Positions 21,886 to 33,944 of a DNA stretch of 64,000 nucleotides are shown here, piece by piece. The DNA is from Liolophura sinensis (lineage: Eukaryota; Mollusca; Polyplacophora; Chitonida; Chitonidae): positions 11,632,706 through 11,696,705 of the forward strand of contig NC_088296.1 of the NCBI RefSeq assembly GCF_032854445.1, in the 5' to 3' direction. Made by a program: the position numbers and the translations under genes. Below the pieces are notes generated by a model, which worked only from the letters and a program-made list of their open reading frames with translations, made no database searches and was not told the DNA's origin. Position 1 is the stretch's first letter; every line of letters starts with the position of its first letter.

Positions 21886-22094
21886 AATGATCCAGGAGCC
21901 TCTCATCAATGCTGTCGCTGTGAGTTCAAGTCCAGGTCATGTTGGCTTCCTGTCCGGCCGTAAGTGGGAAAGTCTGGCAGCAACCTGAAGATGGTCGTGG
22001 GTTTCCCCCCCCAGCTCTGCCCAATTTCCTCCCACCATAATGCTGGCCGCCATCGTATAAGTGAAAATATTCTTGAGTACAGCGTAAAACAACC
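21886..22094 (+). mobile_element. SINE-A copy, head truncated
   Basis: Plus orientation from ATGATCCAGGAGCCTCTCAT, through the box-B region GAGTTCAAGTCC, to CACCATAATGCTGGCCGCCA and CTTGAGTACAGCGTAAAAC. The (AAAT) tail has been lost. Confidence 0.88.
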
Positions 22095-22160
22095 ATCCGG
22101 ATGTGGCAGAAATTGCAGTTCTTGGGACATGTACTGTCATGATTGTGAGAAGCAAGGAAG

Positions 22161-22370
22161 TACCCTAAATGACCACAAAAGTGCATTTTCAGATACAAAT
22201 AAATGTCACGAAATATTTTTTGTGCTACTGAAACTTATGATTTTCCAGTAGAATATAATCCCATGTTCCAAGCAAACCTCAAAACACTTTTCTAAAATCA
22301 ACAGAACTCACAGGAATCAGGAAAAATGGGTAAGTCTGTCATGGGGCGAAATTTGGTGTCATTTAGGGTA
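22161..22370. mobile_element. MITE-like element, family M3
   Basis: 210 bp, begins TACCCTAAATGACC and ends GTGTCATTTAGGGTA, so its ends are inverted repeats of about 14 bp. Shared core with the copy at 37401 includes GTGCATTTT, CAAATAAATGTCA, TAGAATAT, TCCCATGTTC and AAATGGG. No coding capacity. Confidence 0.75.
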
Positions 22371-22788
22371 TGTCCGAAAATAGCAGCTGTTACAATGCCC
22401 TGTGAAAATTGCAGCCGTTCAAATGGACAGAAAACAGTTATTGAGAACGGCAGTGGGCTCGAATATTTCACTGAAAGGAGAATATGAAAGAAGATATGAA
22501 AATTGCGGCTGTTGAAAAATGGACAGACCCATGGAGTCAAAATGAAATGGCCAGCAAATGCTAATCATAAATAATGCCCCATAAATCTATCCTGGTGCTG
22601 TGTGTTCAGTTCTATCCATATCAGCTGATCAGGACTTGAAACCAGAAAAACTAATGAATATTCATATCAATTAATCTATACAAAATGGGGAAAATTAGCA
22701 TGTGTAACTAGCTATGATATTAGTGACGTCCATGTGCATGTGGCATACCTCAGGCATAAGACACGTACGTGTATGCTAATTAAACATG

Positions 22789-22998
22789 TGCCCTAATTAA
22801 TCAACCTTTTCGCATGTGAAAGAGCAACTTTCAGTGAAATTTTGGTTTGTTTTTGAAGACAAAACTACATTGGTTGGCTTGACCAATTTCAGGGCTTTAC
22901 GAAAAATATAATTTTATTGATCTGTTTGGAAGAATACTTTGAGAATATCCTTGAATAAACACCTTGCAAAAATAAGAAAATGTTGAAAAATTACAGTA
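22789..22998 (+). mobile_element. MITE-like element, family M1
   Basis: From CCCTAATTAATCAACCTTTT to TGTTGAAAAATTACAGTA, with the core GAAAGAGCAACTTTCAGTG and AGACAAAACTACATTGGTTG. It shares its terminal TA with the next copy at 22997. Confidence 0.68.
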
Positions 22999-23195
22999 CC
23001 CTAATTAATCAACCTTTTCTCATATGAAAGAGCAACTTTCAGTGCAGTTTATGCACATTTTTTAATTTCACTTTAAAAGTTTTCATAAGAGACAAAACTA
23101 CATTGGTTGGGTTGCCCAATTTCAGGACTTCACAAAAAGTGTAATATCATCAGTCTACACAGAATAATGCCTTCAGAATAGGCTTGAATAAACAG
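22997..23195 (+). mobile_element. MITE-like element, family M1, tandem partner, 3' end lost
   Basis: Begins TACCCTAATTAATCAACC immediately at the end of the preceding copy and follows the same core (AAAGAGCAACTTTCAGTGCA). The right terminal repeat is not recognisable. The head-to-tail pair suggests insertion into, or duplication at, the element end. Confidence 0.62.
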
Positions 23196-25489
23196 TTTAC
23201 ATTGTATCACATCACCACAGTAACTGTACATGAAGTCCCTGTACTGCATATATGCACAATTAAGACTGGACGACATAACTACATATTTTAAAACTATTAA
23301 TAATAGCTGATGGAGGGACACTTAACATATTTCTTGAGATGCTATTCTAAGGTGCTCTCTGTATGACTGTGTTTGATAAAGAAAATGTCAAATTTTTCAA
23401 ATATGTTCTCAATTGAAAATTTCTTGAATTATTTCATCCAGCTTTGCTGACATAATATAAACGTATGTTCGTGCACTTAATACCATGGTAGCTGGTACTT
23501 TAAATGCATTCACTAGCTGGTTTAGTCTTAACTCTCCCATAATGCGCGAGTTCCACTCATCCACCCCACCTCAACTGCCGTCACTTCATCACGCTGCTGA
23601 CATCCAAGCTGACTAATAATACGACAAACATCGCTAATCAAACTGATCAATGGTATTATTGCAAGCATTGTGTTTCCATCTCGTTTTCGCCGTGCATTCA
23701 CCGCGTTTTCGCCACGCGGCGACTGAATTCAGACTATTGATTTGTTTTGTCAGACGACTTAAAATTGCTGGTGCCGAAGGTCTCAGTAATGAGAGCACCG
23801 CCATCTGGAGGGTAATTTAATTTCTACGAACAAATTCCGTCGCTGTTTCGACAATTCCAAGTCGGACATTGCCAGAGAGCGGTGTTTGACTTTGCAGTCG
23901 GCCTCGAGGAAAACGCCTGCTTGATAAACAAGTCCGATGCAATTTTGCACCATTGCTAAGTATTCCGCCAGCATCAGTCTCGGATAAATTCCATTTCCTT
24001 GTGCCAGGGAGACAGTAAATTCAATTTCTGCTACTATAATAGCCCAAAGGCATCTACATAAGTATTTTTCTGCGCGCCGCTCACCGGCTACAATCGAATC
24101 TGGTCTGCCAATTTCACATCTCTTATTAGATTTCTCTCGCACTGTTTTTAACCATTTTCATTCCACAAATGCAATAAGATCATCTTACCATTTCTTTTTT
24201 ATGTACTACATTTTTTTTTTGTTTTGGTCAAGATTGAATTTTATTCCAAGTTTGGCACTAACTTCTTCAAATGTGAAAAATCTCCCCTGGGAGATCTCAA
24301 GTGCAAACATTCTACTCTCAGAGGCAAACGAAGGCCGAAACTTTAGAGCATCAATAAGCGCCCAATGGGAATATTGTGCCAATATAGATTAGTGCATCAT
24401 ATGCCCCTGTTTTATTATCCACATGATTCCATTTCCTATGAGCTAATTTACAATGCTCATAACTATAGTTCATTGACAACTGGTATTTAATGTTGTATAA
24501 CTCAGAATATACAATGAATACCTACATTATGTATTCCCCCTGAAGTTTGATATTTAAAAATGCAATTTCAGAGGCACACTGAGGCCTTAAAACGATGCTT
24601 TTGAAGCGAACACTTCAGTTTTTATAATATGAAATAATATAATCAAACTTCATACAAAACTTTCGAGTTAGGGCCCTATTGTTTGCTGAAACATTAAAAC
24701 CAAAATGGTCTGACTGACAATCAACAGTTAAATTGATAAAGAACATCAATATTTCTTATTCCTATCTTCTGATGTGGGAGTTATGCCTACTTTAACTATC
24801 CCTTTGCTTAAACCACAGCGTGTCAGAATATCTTTAAAACATGGATTTTGTTCTGATCTCCAGTTAACGCTTTTTGTCCTGTCAGAGGGCCGGAAATTCA
24901 AATCCTCTGAAACGTGAATGGCCCTTAATGAAGGGCCAGAATTTACACAGTAGGAAAGAATCCACCGTAGTAAAATCTGGAAATGGAGTTGAAAGTGAAA
25001 TTTGGCAGTTGCCTGGCCACAGGAACATCACCAATGGAAATTACATTTGGAAACTTGGATTGTTTGACTTTCCGTTCGTGTTTCCGTTACTCGTTTGAGC
25101 GAGCGGAGCACGAAGTTGTGTAAATTGCCCACTTCCTGTTTAGCTCCTGTCAGACACCCTGCGAGGGGATGGCAAGGGGTTGAATCCAATCCATTACCAT
25201 GGCAACCACGAAGCCTCATTGTCAAAAATAACACACCATCATGGATTAGGAAAATGGATTTGTATCTTCATTCAGGCTGAAGTTGCCTTTCAAGGCAAGA
25301 GACTGGCCAGTGGACTGGTCAGCCAACTGGACACTTGGCCATCTGTTAAAGGCTTCGTCAGTGCATAAATTGACACATAAACTAGTGTGCCTATGGAAGT
25401 TCTAGCAGAGTATCATTCGTCAATGTGTACATACAGTATTACAGGTGCACATCTCATCACAAGAGATAGATAATTATTACAGTAAAAAC

Positions 25490-27240
25490 ACAGTATATGC
25501 CAGTGACATGTGTATGTATCCCACTATAAGACACTGATAATTATCACAGTAGACATATGCCAGTGGCATGTGTACGTATCCCACTACAAGACACAGATAA
25601 TTATCACAGTAGACATATGCCAGTGACATGTGTATGTATCCCACTACAAGACACAGATAATTATCATATCAGACATAGGCCAGTGGCATGTGTATGTATC
25701 CCACTACAAGACACAGATAATTATCACAGTAGACATATGCCAGTGGCGTGTATGTATCCCACTACAAGACACATACAATTATCACAGTAGATATATGCCA
25801 GTGACATGTGTATGCATCCCACTGCAAGACACAGATAATTATCACAGTAGACATATGCCAGTGACAGTGAATGTATCCCACTACAAGACATAGATAATTA
25901 TCACAGTAGACATATGCCAGTGACAGTGTATGTATCCCACTACAAGACATAGATAATTATCACAGTAGACATATGCCAATGACAGTGTATGTATCTCACT
26001 ACAGGACACAGATAATTGTCACAGTAGACATATGTATGCATCCCACTGCAAGACATAGATAATTATCACAGTAGACATGCCAGTGACAGTGTATGTATCC
26101 CCCTCCAAGACATAGATAATTATCACAGTAGACATATGCCAGTGACAGTGTATGTATCCCACTAAAAGACACAGATAATTATCACAGTAGACATATGCCA
26201 GTGACAGTGTATGTATCCCACTACAAGACATAGATAATTATCACAGGAGACATATGCCAATGACAGTGTATGTATCCCACTACAAGACACAGATAATTAT
26301 CACAGCAGACATATGTATGCATCCCACTGCAAGACATAGATAATTATCACAGTAGACATGCCAGTGACAGTGTATGTATCCCCCTCCAAGACATAGATAA
26401 TTATCACAGTAGACATATGCCAGTGACAGTGTATGTATCCCACTACAAGACACAGATAATTATCACAGTAGACATATGCCAGTGACAGTGTATGTATCCC
26501 ACTGCAAGACACAGATAATTATCACAGAAGACATATGCCAGTGACAGTGTATGTATCTCACTACAGGACACAGATAATTGTCACAGTAGACATATGCCAG
26601 TGACAGTGTATGTATCCCACTACAAGACATAGATAATTATCACAGTAGACATATGCCAGTGACAGTGTATGTATCTCACTACAGGACACAGATAATTGTC
26701 ACAGTAGACATATGCCAGTGACAGTGTATGTATCCCACTACAAGACATAGATAATTATCACAGTAGACATATGCCAGTGACAGTGTATGTATCCCACTAC
26801 AAGACATAGATAATTATCACAGGAGACATATGCCAATGCCAGTGTATGTATCTCACTACAGGACACAGATAATTGTCACAGTAGACATATGCCAGTGACA
26901 GTGTATGTATCCCACTACAAGACATAGATAATTATCACAGGAGACATATGCCAGTGGCATGTGTACGTATCCCACTAGAAGACACAGATAATTATCACAG
27001 TAGACATATGCCAGTGACAGTGTATGTATCTCACTACAGGACACAGATAATTGTCACAGTAGACATATGCCAGTGACAGCGTATGTATCCCACTACAAGA
27101 CATAGATAATTATCACAGTAAAAGTATATGTATGCCAGTCACAGTTACATATGTACATGTCCCACCACAAGACGGTGATAATTTACAATCACAGTAGACA
27201 TACATGCATGCCAGCCACTTACATATCTCACTATGAGATA
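25490..27240. repeat. Tandem array, 58-60 bp unit, about 30 copies
   Basis: Units read ACATATGCCAGTGACAGTGT, ATGTATCCCACTACAAGACA, TAGATAATTATCACAGTAG. A five-unit block of 281 bp starting at the CATATGTATGCATCCC variant is duplicated (26029 and 26310), which shows local higher-order duplication. All open frames here, on both strands, are repeat translations. Confidence 0.95.
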
Positions 27241-28824
27241 CAGATACCCGGTAATTATCTCAGTACAGTGTGCATAGTTACGGTAGTTACATACATGTAC
27301 ACACTGTATGACTCGTTAAGCTCCCCCCTCCCCCCCCCTCAAATCCCCTCCCCTGAACACTGATGACCTCACATTAACCCAGTCGGTCATACACCCCACT
27401 GATAATGTGCTCCATGATAAATGGGTTCCAGATAAATTTGTTCTGCCATAAAACGTGCAAGCATTGATTGGATGCTCTATATACCCAGCCAAGTCAAACA
27501 AGCTCTCAAGTGAGATTCAACAGTTTGTAATATTCCAATAAGGATCAAGATTTCAACAAAAAATAAAAATAAAAAAATACCCTGACTTTTTGAGCTTTTC
27601 CTGAGACTATTTCTTTGGTCTAATTCTCATAATAGCCCATTCTCATTTCAAAATCGATAATATATCACTGAAGACTCATAAACACCAAAGTCAAATAATT
27701 CTGTTGTCATGGCAGCCATGAGAAATAATTCCACTCTGGTAACCAATGCATCCTCGAGTGGTTACTTAAGGGACAATGTACATGTAAATTGTGAGGGCAA
27801 AAAGATGATAACTTCATCAAATAAAATGCTGTAAATGGTCTAAAATTTTCTGACGTATTTACCGAATTTTATTCATCCCAGAAAGGTGCTTAATTTCAAG
27901 TTTGCTTAGAATGTACCTGTGGGATGATAACATACTGGAAACAATGCACAAAACTAGCATTTCACTGCAATTATTTGCCTCTACAAATGAATTTCCTTTT
28001 TGGTGAAATTCAGGGCAAATACAGCATGTAGTGACTGTAATAGTAAGGCCGTCCTGTAAAGCCTTTATACAGCGCGGACATTGTGTTGACCAATCACCAC
28101 ATGACTGACCAAACCTAGGCTGATCAACCATGAGTATGTCTAACTGGACAACTGGTCAAGCAGATGATACCTGGTCTACAGCATATACCTGTAATCAGTG
28201 ACACAGCCACAATACCTATTGGAACTCATTTCAGTCAAATTTTCAGCTTCTCTGTACATTAAGATTAAGATTTAACGCAAAGTAACTGTGAGACATTACC
28301 ATGCATACTGATCGAGTATTAAATAATATTCGATCATGTAAATGTGGGCCAAGTACACGAACACATACAGGATTATCAACTTTAAAATTCCAAATTAATA
28401 ACCAAGACAACTTTTGCTCCATCATAAACAGTGCACAATGCAGGGCAAATACTGTACCTTGTATTAATATTTGCTCTAAAACCAAATTTTTGACAACATA
28501 TATGGTTACTTGTACATGACTTGAAAATACACGGGGAAAAACAGCACGTGGATGAAAGCTGAAATTTTTTGAAGTTTTTCATCAACCAATGGGCACGATA
28601 CTACATACATGTATTAACAAATCTACAGATGTATTACCCTGTTGATCAATTAATAATTATTAATTAATCAATCCAAGGTTCATATTAAAAATATAATATT
28701 GATGACATTTACCTGATTATCTACGGTACATGCAACACAAAAAAATAAAAAAAAAAGAAACCACAATAAACCATTGCTTAATCAATCAGATAGGCTATGA
28801 CATTATTACCCATAATGCACCAAC

Positions 28825-28929
28825 CTGACTATCCGGGCTGGAGCTCTGAGAGGAGCAGCCGTTGGTCACCATGGCAACCAGGGGTACGCTCCCCGTTTCC
28901 CGCATGGTATACAGGTCCTCTTCACTCAT
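28825..28929 (-). CDS. MCC: MCC exon 1 (coding part, start codon)
   Basis: Encodes 35 residues, MSEEDLYTMRETGSVP through SSSPDSQ, ending CAG|GTTGGT in phase 0. The ATG at 28929-28927 is preceded in frame by TGA eleven codons upstream (28962-28960) with no ATG between, and it has A at -3, so it is the natural start if the upstream sequence is in the mRNA. The sequence is Ser-rich and has no signal peptide or membrane segment. It does not resemble the EF-hand N-terminus of the vertebrate long isoform, nor clearly the short-isoform N-terminus, so it looks like a lineage-specific first exon joined to the conserved LHLAAL exon. A weak alternative is that an acceptor near 28960 makes this an internal exon. 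Confidence 0.78.
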
Positions 28930-30404
28930 TATAGTACAACGGCCAAAGCATTTTTTCCCTCAGTGACAACGACGATCATGTATCGATGATGCGATTAACA
29001 TACCCGTAACTCCACAACGTGACTCCGATGATCATATTCTAGATTGCTGTCCAGTCAAGCCATGGGTAATTTGCAGACCATTTTATAGTCCGTGCATCTA
29101 GAAAATGATGTAACAGTATCCAGGGAGATCAATACCTGTCACATGAGCATCCCCTTTTTTAAACAGGGTAAACGAGATATAGTTTTTCAGGAGGTATTTT
29201 TGAGTCTACATTAACAACAACAACAACAAAAAAATGACTCAAATCTGGCAAAGTGCCAATGAAAGTTCCCTCACGAAGTACACAATTCCATAAATCATAG
29301 CAGATGGCGCATTGCTGAACTGGGCTGTTACGCCGAAGTTCGCCAAAAACAGGAGTCTTCAAAACTTTCCTTGCTGGTCTATGTAATCACAGCAATTTCC
29401 AGGCAATTAGTCCTTTTTAGTCCCGTACACAAAAGGTAAATTCAGTCCTGTCTTCTTCCGCATCTACAAAAGACGAAATTTTTTGGCATACAAAAGAAAA
29501 GAGTGCATTTGAACCAACTTATTGTGTAGCAGAACTCCAAAACTGGTTGCAACACATTCAAGTTCTGGTTCAAAGCCACAAAGCATTACCGCTAAACGAA
29601 CAGCTAGCTTCTATATAAATCTATAAATGGAGCTATATGACTTAACCATATGCCATCATAAAACAGTTCACACAACCCGGCAGTTCATTCTGCCATCGTA
29701 ACGAGTTCTTGAACATCCCGTTAACTACACTGTAAAAACAACCCAGCACATTATGCACAATGCTATTCACACACTAGCCCTGAAAGGAACAACAAAGGTG
29801 TTCGCTGCAACAAGAACTTGTTTCCCTCTGGTTTATGGCCCTTGAAACATGTTGAGGGGCCATAAAAGCCATAAACCTGATCATAAAACTCCCAAACTGC
29901 GAAATCTCCAAGAGAACGGTTACAACTTTCTCACATGCGCAAGAGTTTCATGGCAAATCCTTCGACAAATACATCTTCACCTTGGATTTTCAATTCAAAA
30001 TTTCCCACATTATTCAATTGTTTTTTCTTTTTTGTTAACAGTGTAAAATTTCCATTGTTTTTCAGCCCACAGATGAGAGTCAATTTGATGATCGAACTCT
30101 ACCAAACACTCCTCCATTAGTACTCTGCCAAACCCTCATCCACTTGGCAGCTGACTGTTTTATTGTCCTGGAAATGTGTGTCGGACCTTAACTAGCCTTC
30201 TCCTGGTTTGTTATCCATTAGGATCCAGGCCAAGACCAGCCTTGTACATGTAGCTCATTCAATCCAGCTATCCAGTTACTGTAATATCCATGAAATTGTA
30301 CAAGGATGTACCTTCAGACAGAATGATTTTTGTTCACAGGAAAAGATGGCTGAATGGAATTCCTGTTGCAAATTTATCTTGTTCTCATTTTCAGCCTGCA
30401 AGTT

Positions 30405-30622
30405 GTTCAAGTCAGCAGCACACCATTGTTCAAGTCAGCAACACATCTTTGTTCAAGTCAGCAGCACACCATTGTTCAAGTCAGCAGCACATCTTTGTTC
30501 ACGTCAGCAGCACACCATTGTTCAAGTCAGCAGCACATCTTTGTTCACATCAGCAGCACACTTTTGTTCATTATCAGCAGCACACTATTGTTCAAGTCAG
30601 CAGCACACCTTTGTTCAAGTTA
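30405..30622. repeat. Tandem array, 23-bp unit, about 9 copies
   Basis: GTTCAAGTCAGCAGCACACC plus ATT repeats, with CTTT and CACGTCAGC variants. The three overlapping plus-strand frames (Ser/Gln/His/Val-rich) are the same repeat in each frame. Confidence 0.93.
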
Positions 30623-31400
30623 AATTTTTCCAAGGGGTTGTTTTTATGAATGCTATACAATACTGTACAAGTAACCTTTAAATGATGTCACATTCAGCCA
30701 CAAAACAACAATTTGAATCATCACAGAATTTAATGACATCATACTCGTGAAATTCATCAGGAAATGAGACAAGAGTAAGTCACTTTTGCAAATCATATTT
30801 CCATCAGTTCCCTTGATGCGAGTGTGATTCTCTCAGGCCTTAACAGAAATAATTCCTTTCAGACTTCAATTCACCCAGTGGAGTTCCACTAAAAAAATTC
30901 ATCCATGCATCTACATGTACCAGTAATCCAGTGACGTGAGTTCACGAATCCCAAATCTCCATCCACAGCAAATAACGCTCAGTGTTCAAGTCCACAGAAG
31001 TGCATGAACATCTGCACGGTCCTCTCTCCAGACATGAACCAGCAGCAAAATCTATGAGACCAATTTTCCATGGGTTTGCCTAGAGAACATTTTATAAACG
31101 TTCATGCTGATCGTATCAAGGCAGGTCAGAAAATCTGCAAGTCATTAGGCTGGTAATAGCTTCAACACGAAAAGCCACCTACTTCATTTGGAAGCAGAGT
31201 GCTAAATCCTTCTGTATTACTCCTGACAATACATGTTACACATGTATATAGACTGTGGAAATGTCCAGTGCCAGGTTTCTCCTATTCACAGCCGGAATAG
31301 CAATGAGTCTCTGTCAACACGATGATAATATCAAGTGTGCACATAAACACATAACTATAACCTCGAGCCTTAAACTAACATGGAAATTACCTCCCTTGTC

Positions 31401-31428
31401 GGGGTGGGGGGGGGGGGGGGGTGGGGGG
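31401..31428. repeat. G-rich tract
   Basis: GGGGT, then 17 G, then T and 6 G: a long plus-strand G run with quadruplex potential. Confidence 0.97.
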
Positions 31429-32033
31429 TATGAATACGATGATCAAGCCGATCCTTAACTGTATCCCATTTGGCAGGGATGCTATTAAATTGCCGCACCA
31501 AAGTTGAACCCTAGTACAGTCAATCCTATGGCTCTATGTTCACGAACGAAACAGCCGCTAAAACGCGCGGGGATTTGGAGAGATTGTGAAGAGGCCTCGG
31601 AGTGATCAGGGAAAACACTGATAGCTGTATGGCAGGGGAGACACTGTCATCCATTAAACCAACGTCAATGACCGGGATGGGAAAACGTCCGAACCTCTAC
31701 AATGTTTTCCTGTACCTCTTAAATCAGTCAGCAGACTTCAGCAACTTCAGCGAGAAAATTGGTCCTGGCCTCGAGCCTGCCTAATATGAACAGTGGGGTT
31801 AACCAACATCCAAATGGGCAAGGGTTGGCCAATTAAGGGCAAACAAGGTTTGTTGTACAGTCAATTCAATCGGCCGCAATAGGGGTGCAGAAGGAGCCCA
31901 TAACAAGAGCTATGGCCTTACTGGGAGGCTGTCCCTTGCTGCTGTCTTGTCAATGTCTTATAGAAATTTGTTTATGTACATGTATATATAAACAGGAAAA
32001 CTGATTATCTTACATACACATGTATATATGCTG

Positions 32034-32179
32034 TAAATCTTCAACCTTTTCAACCACGAAAGCACTTTTTTTAGGGGAATTTTTGCATACAATTATACTG
32101 AAAATGATGCTCTACATTTCAGGTTATGTTTCCAAATATTGGTTGCAAAGGCAGTTTAAACGTTTGAAGAATTAGGGTG
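32034..32179 (+). mobile_element. MITE-like element, family M2, shortened
   Basis: AATCTTCAACCTTTTCAACC, AAAGCACTTTTTTTAGGGG and TTTGCATACAATTATACTG at the left, and TTTGAAGAATTAGGGTG at the right; the middle is shorter than in other copies. Confidence 0.62.
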
Positions 32180-32377
32180 TATATCCTACCAACTTATGTG
32201 CAGTGCCTTTAAAACTAGTCTGCATGTTATTTCAGCTTTCCTAATTTTATTTATCTACAAAAACCTGTATACTGTACTGAAAACACCGGCCATTAAAACT
32301 GTTCAGCTCCTCCATTCTGTGTACCTACGCCTTAGTACCAAGTAGAAGCAATACTTACAATGGCCAAATTCTGTACG

Positions 32378-32526
32378 TTGGAAAGTCTGCCAGCAACCTG
32401 CGGATGGTCATGGGTTTCCCCAGGTCTTCACCAAGTTTCCTTCTGCCATAATGCTGGCCGTCATCATATAAGTGAAATATTCTTGAGTATGGCGTAAAAC
32501 ACCAATCAAATAAATAAATAAATAAC
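32378..32526 (+). mobile_element. SINE-A copy, 5'-truncated
   Basis: GGAAAGTCTGCCAGCAACCT, GGATGGTCATGGGTTTCCCC, CATAATGCTGGCCGTCATCA, AAATATTCTTGAGTATGGCG, then CACCAATCAAATAAATAAAT tail. Confidence 0.92.
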
Positions 32527-33409
32527 TAAAAATCATGGCCAAATTCCTGGTTAAACCTTGTGACAGCTATTGTTAACCAATATACATGTCTACCTGACTG
32601 TGCAGACCACACTTGCTTGTTCCTATAAGGCTGTCAAGTATCAGAGATGTTCCGTGAACACTAAATCCACATCTGATCAATATACATATGGGTGTGAGTC
32701 ACTCAGTACATACTTCCCAGAGATACATATGGACATGTATCTTATGCCAACACAGAGTGTTGCGGAATCTGTCTGGAATCTGCCAGCGGCAAAACAGGAA
32801 ACTATTTCTGTATTCTGTATTTTCTTGTCCCAGACCCTTTTAATTTTGGTATCTGCTTTATTCACTTGGACTGCAGTTGTATCCTTGCCAGTGTTTGTCT
32901 TATTACAGACACATGTCCAAATAGCTCTTCTTGAATTTAGTATTCACATTGGTCAGATCCGCAGAAATTGTCCATAAACAAATACAGTAACAATACCATA
33001 TGCATCTGATCTACTACACATAGGGATGTCAATATCTCTTGGTCTCACACAGAGCACAGGCCAGCTCTTCTCCTTCGATAGTGCTGGTATATTGGCTACA
33101 ATGAGATAATATCCATCAATGTCTCCAAATAAAAGCATTAAACATACATGTGGCTGGAGAGCTCCTCATTAATCCAATCAACACTCGGTACCACATTGCT
33201 AGCATAAGGGATCGGTTATCCTCTGGCCCAGTTCTATCATACAACATCCGGCCAAGCACTAAACATACATTGTTGTCTATGAGATTCATCCTCAGACAAA
33301 TGCAGGAGTTTTAACTATTAGCGTTTTCCGCACAATGCAGCTTTTCAGGTCATCCAAACACTGTACACGAACGGTATTTCCTGAGGCCAGTTAATGCTTG
33401 GAGTACGGA

Positions 33410-33500
33410 GCATTATCTCATCCTACTGGAACATTATCTCATCCTACCGGAACATTATCTCATCCTATTGGAACATTATCTCATCCTATTGCAACATTAG
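33410..33500. repeat. Tandem repeat, 21-bp unit, 4 copies
   Basis: CATTATCTCATCCTACTGGAA repeats with one or two substitutions per copy. Confidence 0.88.
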
Positions 33501-33944
33501 GACAAGAGCTCAGGATATATGACAATGAGATTCATCCCCATATACATGACTGTAACTGTTAACATTTTCAACACAATGCAGCTTAATTTGCATTAATCCT
33601 CCATCTTAGACTGCATGAATTGATTGAATTAGATTGGTATCATAATCTTTTCATGTCAACCGTTTATGCAATTCTTAACATTTTCAGCACAACATGGCTT
33701 TTCTTGTCATCCTAACAATATACTCATGTTTTGCATCCAGTCTGCACTCGCACAACATTTTCCCTACCTTTCGTACTCATAAGTATACTCTGGCAAATGG
33801 ATGTTGCAAAGCAGCATGAATGTTAAAAATTGTGTTATTAGCAAATAAGGGTCAATTGGATGGTAAGAATCAGTAATGATAGAATGGGCAGCATGGCGGA
33901 AATTTCTATCGAGAGGGTGGCATAAGTCAGTAGTCATTGGATGG

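Larger units (their letters stand above)
18298..28824 (-). other. MCC intron 1 contents (10.5 kb)
   Basis: Contains the candidate cassette exon, the 95-bp array, a SINE-A at 21886, MITE-like elements at 22161, 22789 and 22997, a repeat-free stretch at 23520-24420, and the 58-60 bp array at 25490-27240. The rest is unique AT-rich DNA. The 119-residue minus frame at 23783-24142 shows no recognised domain and no convincing splice pair. Confidence 0.6.
579..28929 (-). other. MCC: MCC orthologue, gene span (5' nine coding exons, 3' end outside the window)
   Basis: Nine minus-strand exons join in phase into an open frame of about 523 residues that follows vertebrate MCC in order: LHxAALxSLKGE, YEERITELHSVIAEL, IREEDEY, REEK/RLKKR, RELQ, INPSTGE, VAKIAE, QVLGSELSS, then the AEHLAQSLQ to RAAGLG block. 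MCC is a cytoplasmic and membrane-associated coiled-coil scaffold linked in vertebrates to Wnt/beta-catenin, cell-cycle and polarity control, with a C-terminal PDZ-binding motif. That C-terminus would be encoded left of position 1 and is not visible. All exons have AG acceptors and GT donors. Introns run from 0.4 to 10.5 kb and are loaded with tandem arrays, SINEs and MITE-like elements. Family assignment is by recognition of conserved segments; no alignment was run. Confidence 0.93.
28930..32033. other. Region upstream of MCC exon 1
   Basis: Contains possible 5'UTR or promoter of the MCC transcript at 28930-29400, unique AT-rich DNA, the 23-bp array and a G tract. I see no TATA box at a convincing distance and no recognisable coding exon. 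Whether transcription begins here or further right cannot be read from the sequence. Confidence 0.45.

Noticed and set aside
23783-24142. 119-residue minus frame in MCC intron 1
   Set aside because: No recognised domain, no convincing splice sites in matching phase, and it does not resemble any MCC segment.
25557-27044. Many 60-90 residue frames on both strands
   Set aside because: Translations of the 58-60 bp array; peptides repeat the unit and shift frame.
30208-30681. 157-, 119- and 89-residue plus frames
   Set aside because: Three frames through the same 23-bp array.
32570-32977. 135-residue plus frame with hydrophobic C-terminal stretch
   Set aside because: No homologue recognised, no splice or promoter support; likely chance in AT-rich DNA.
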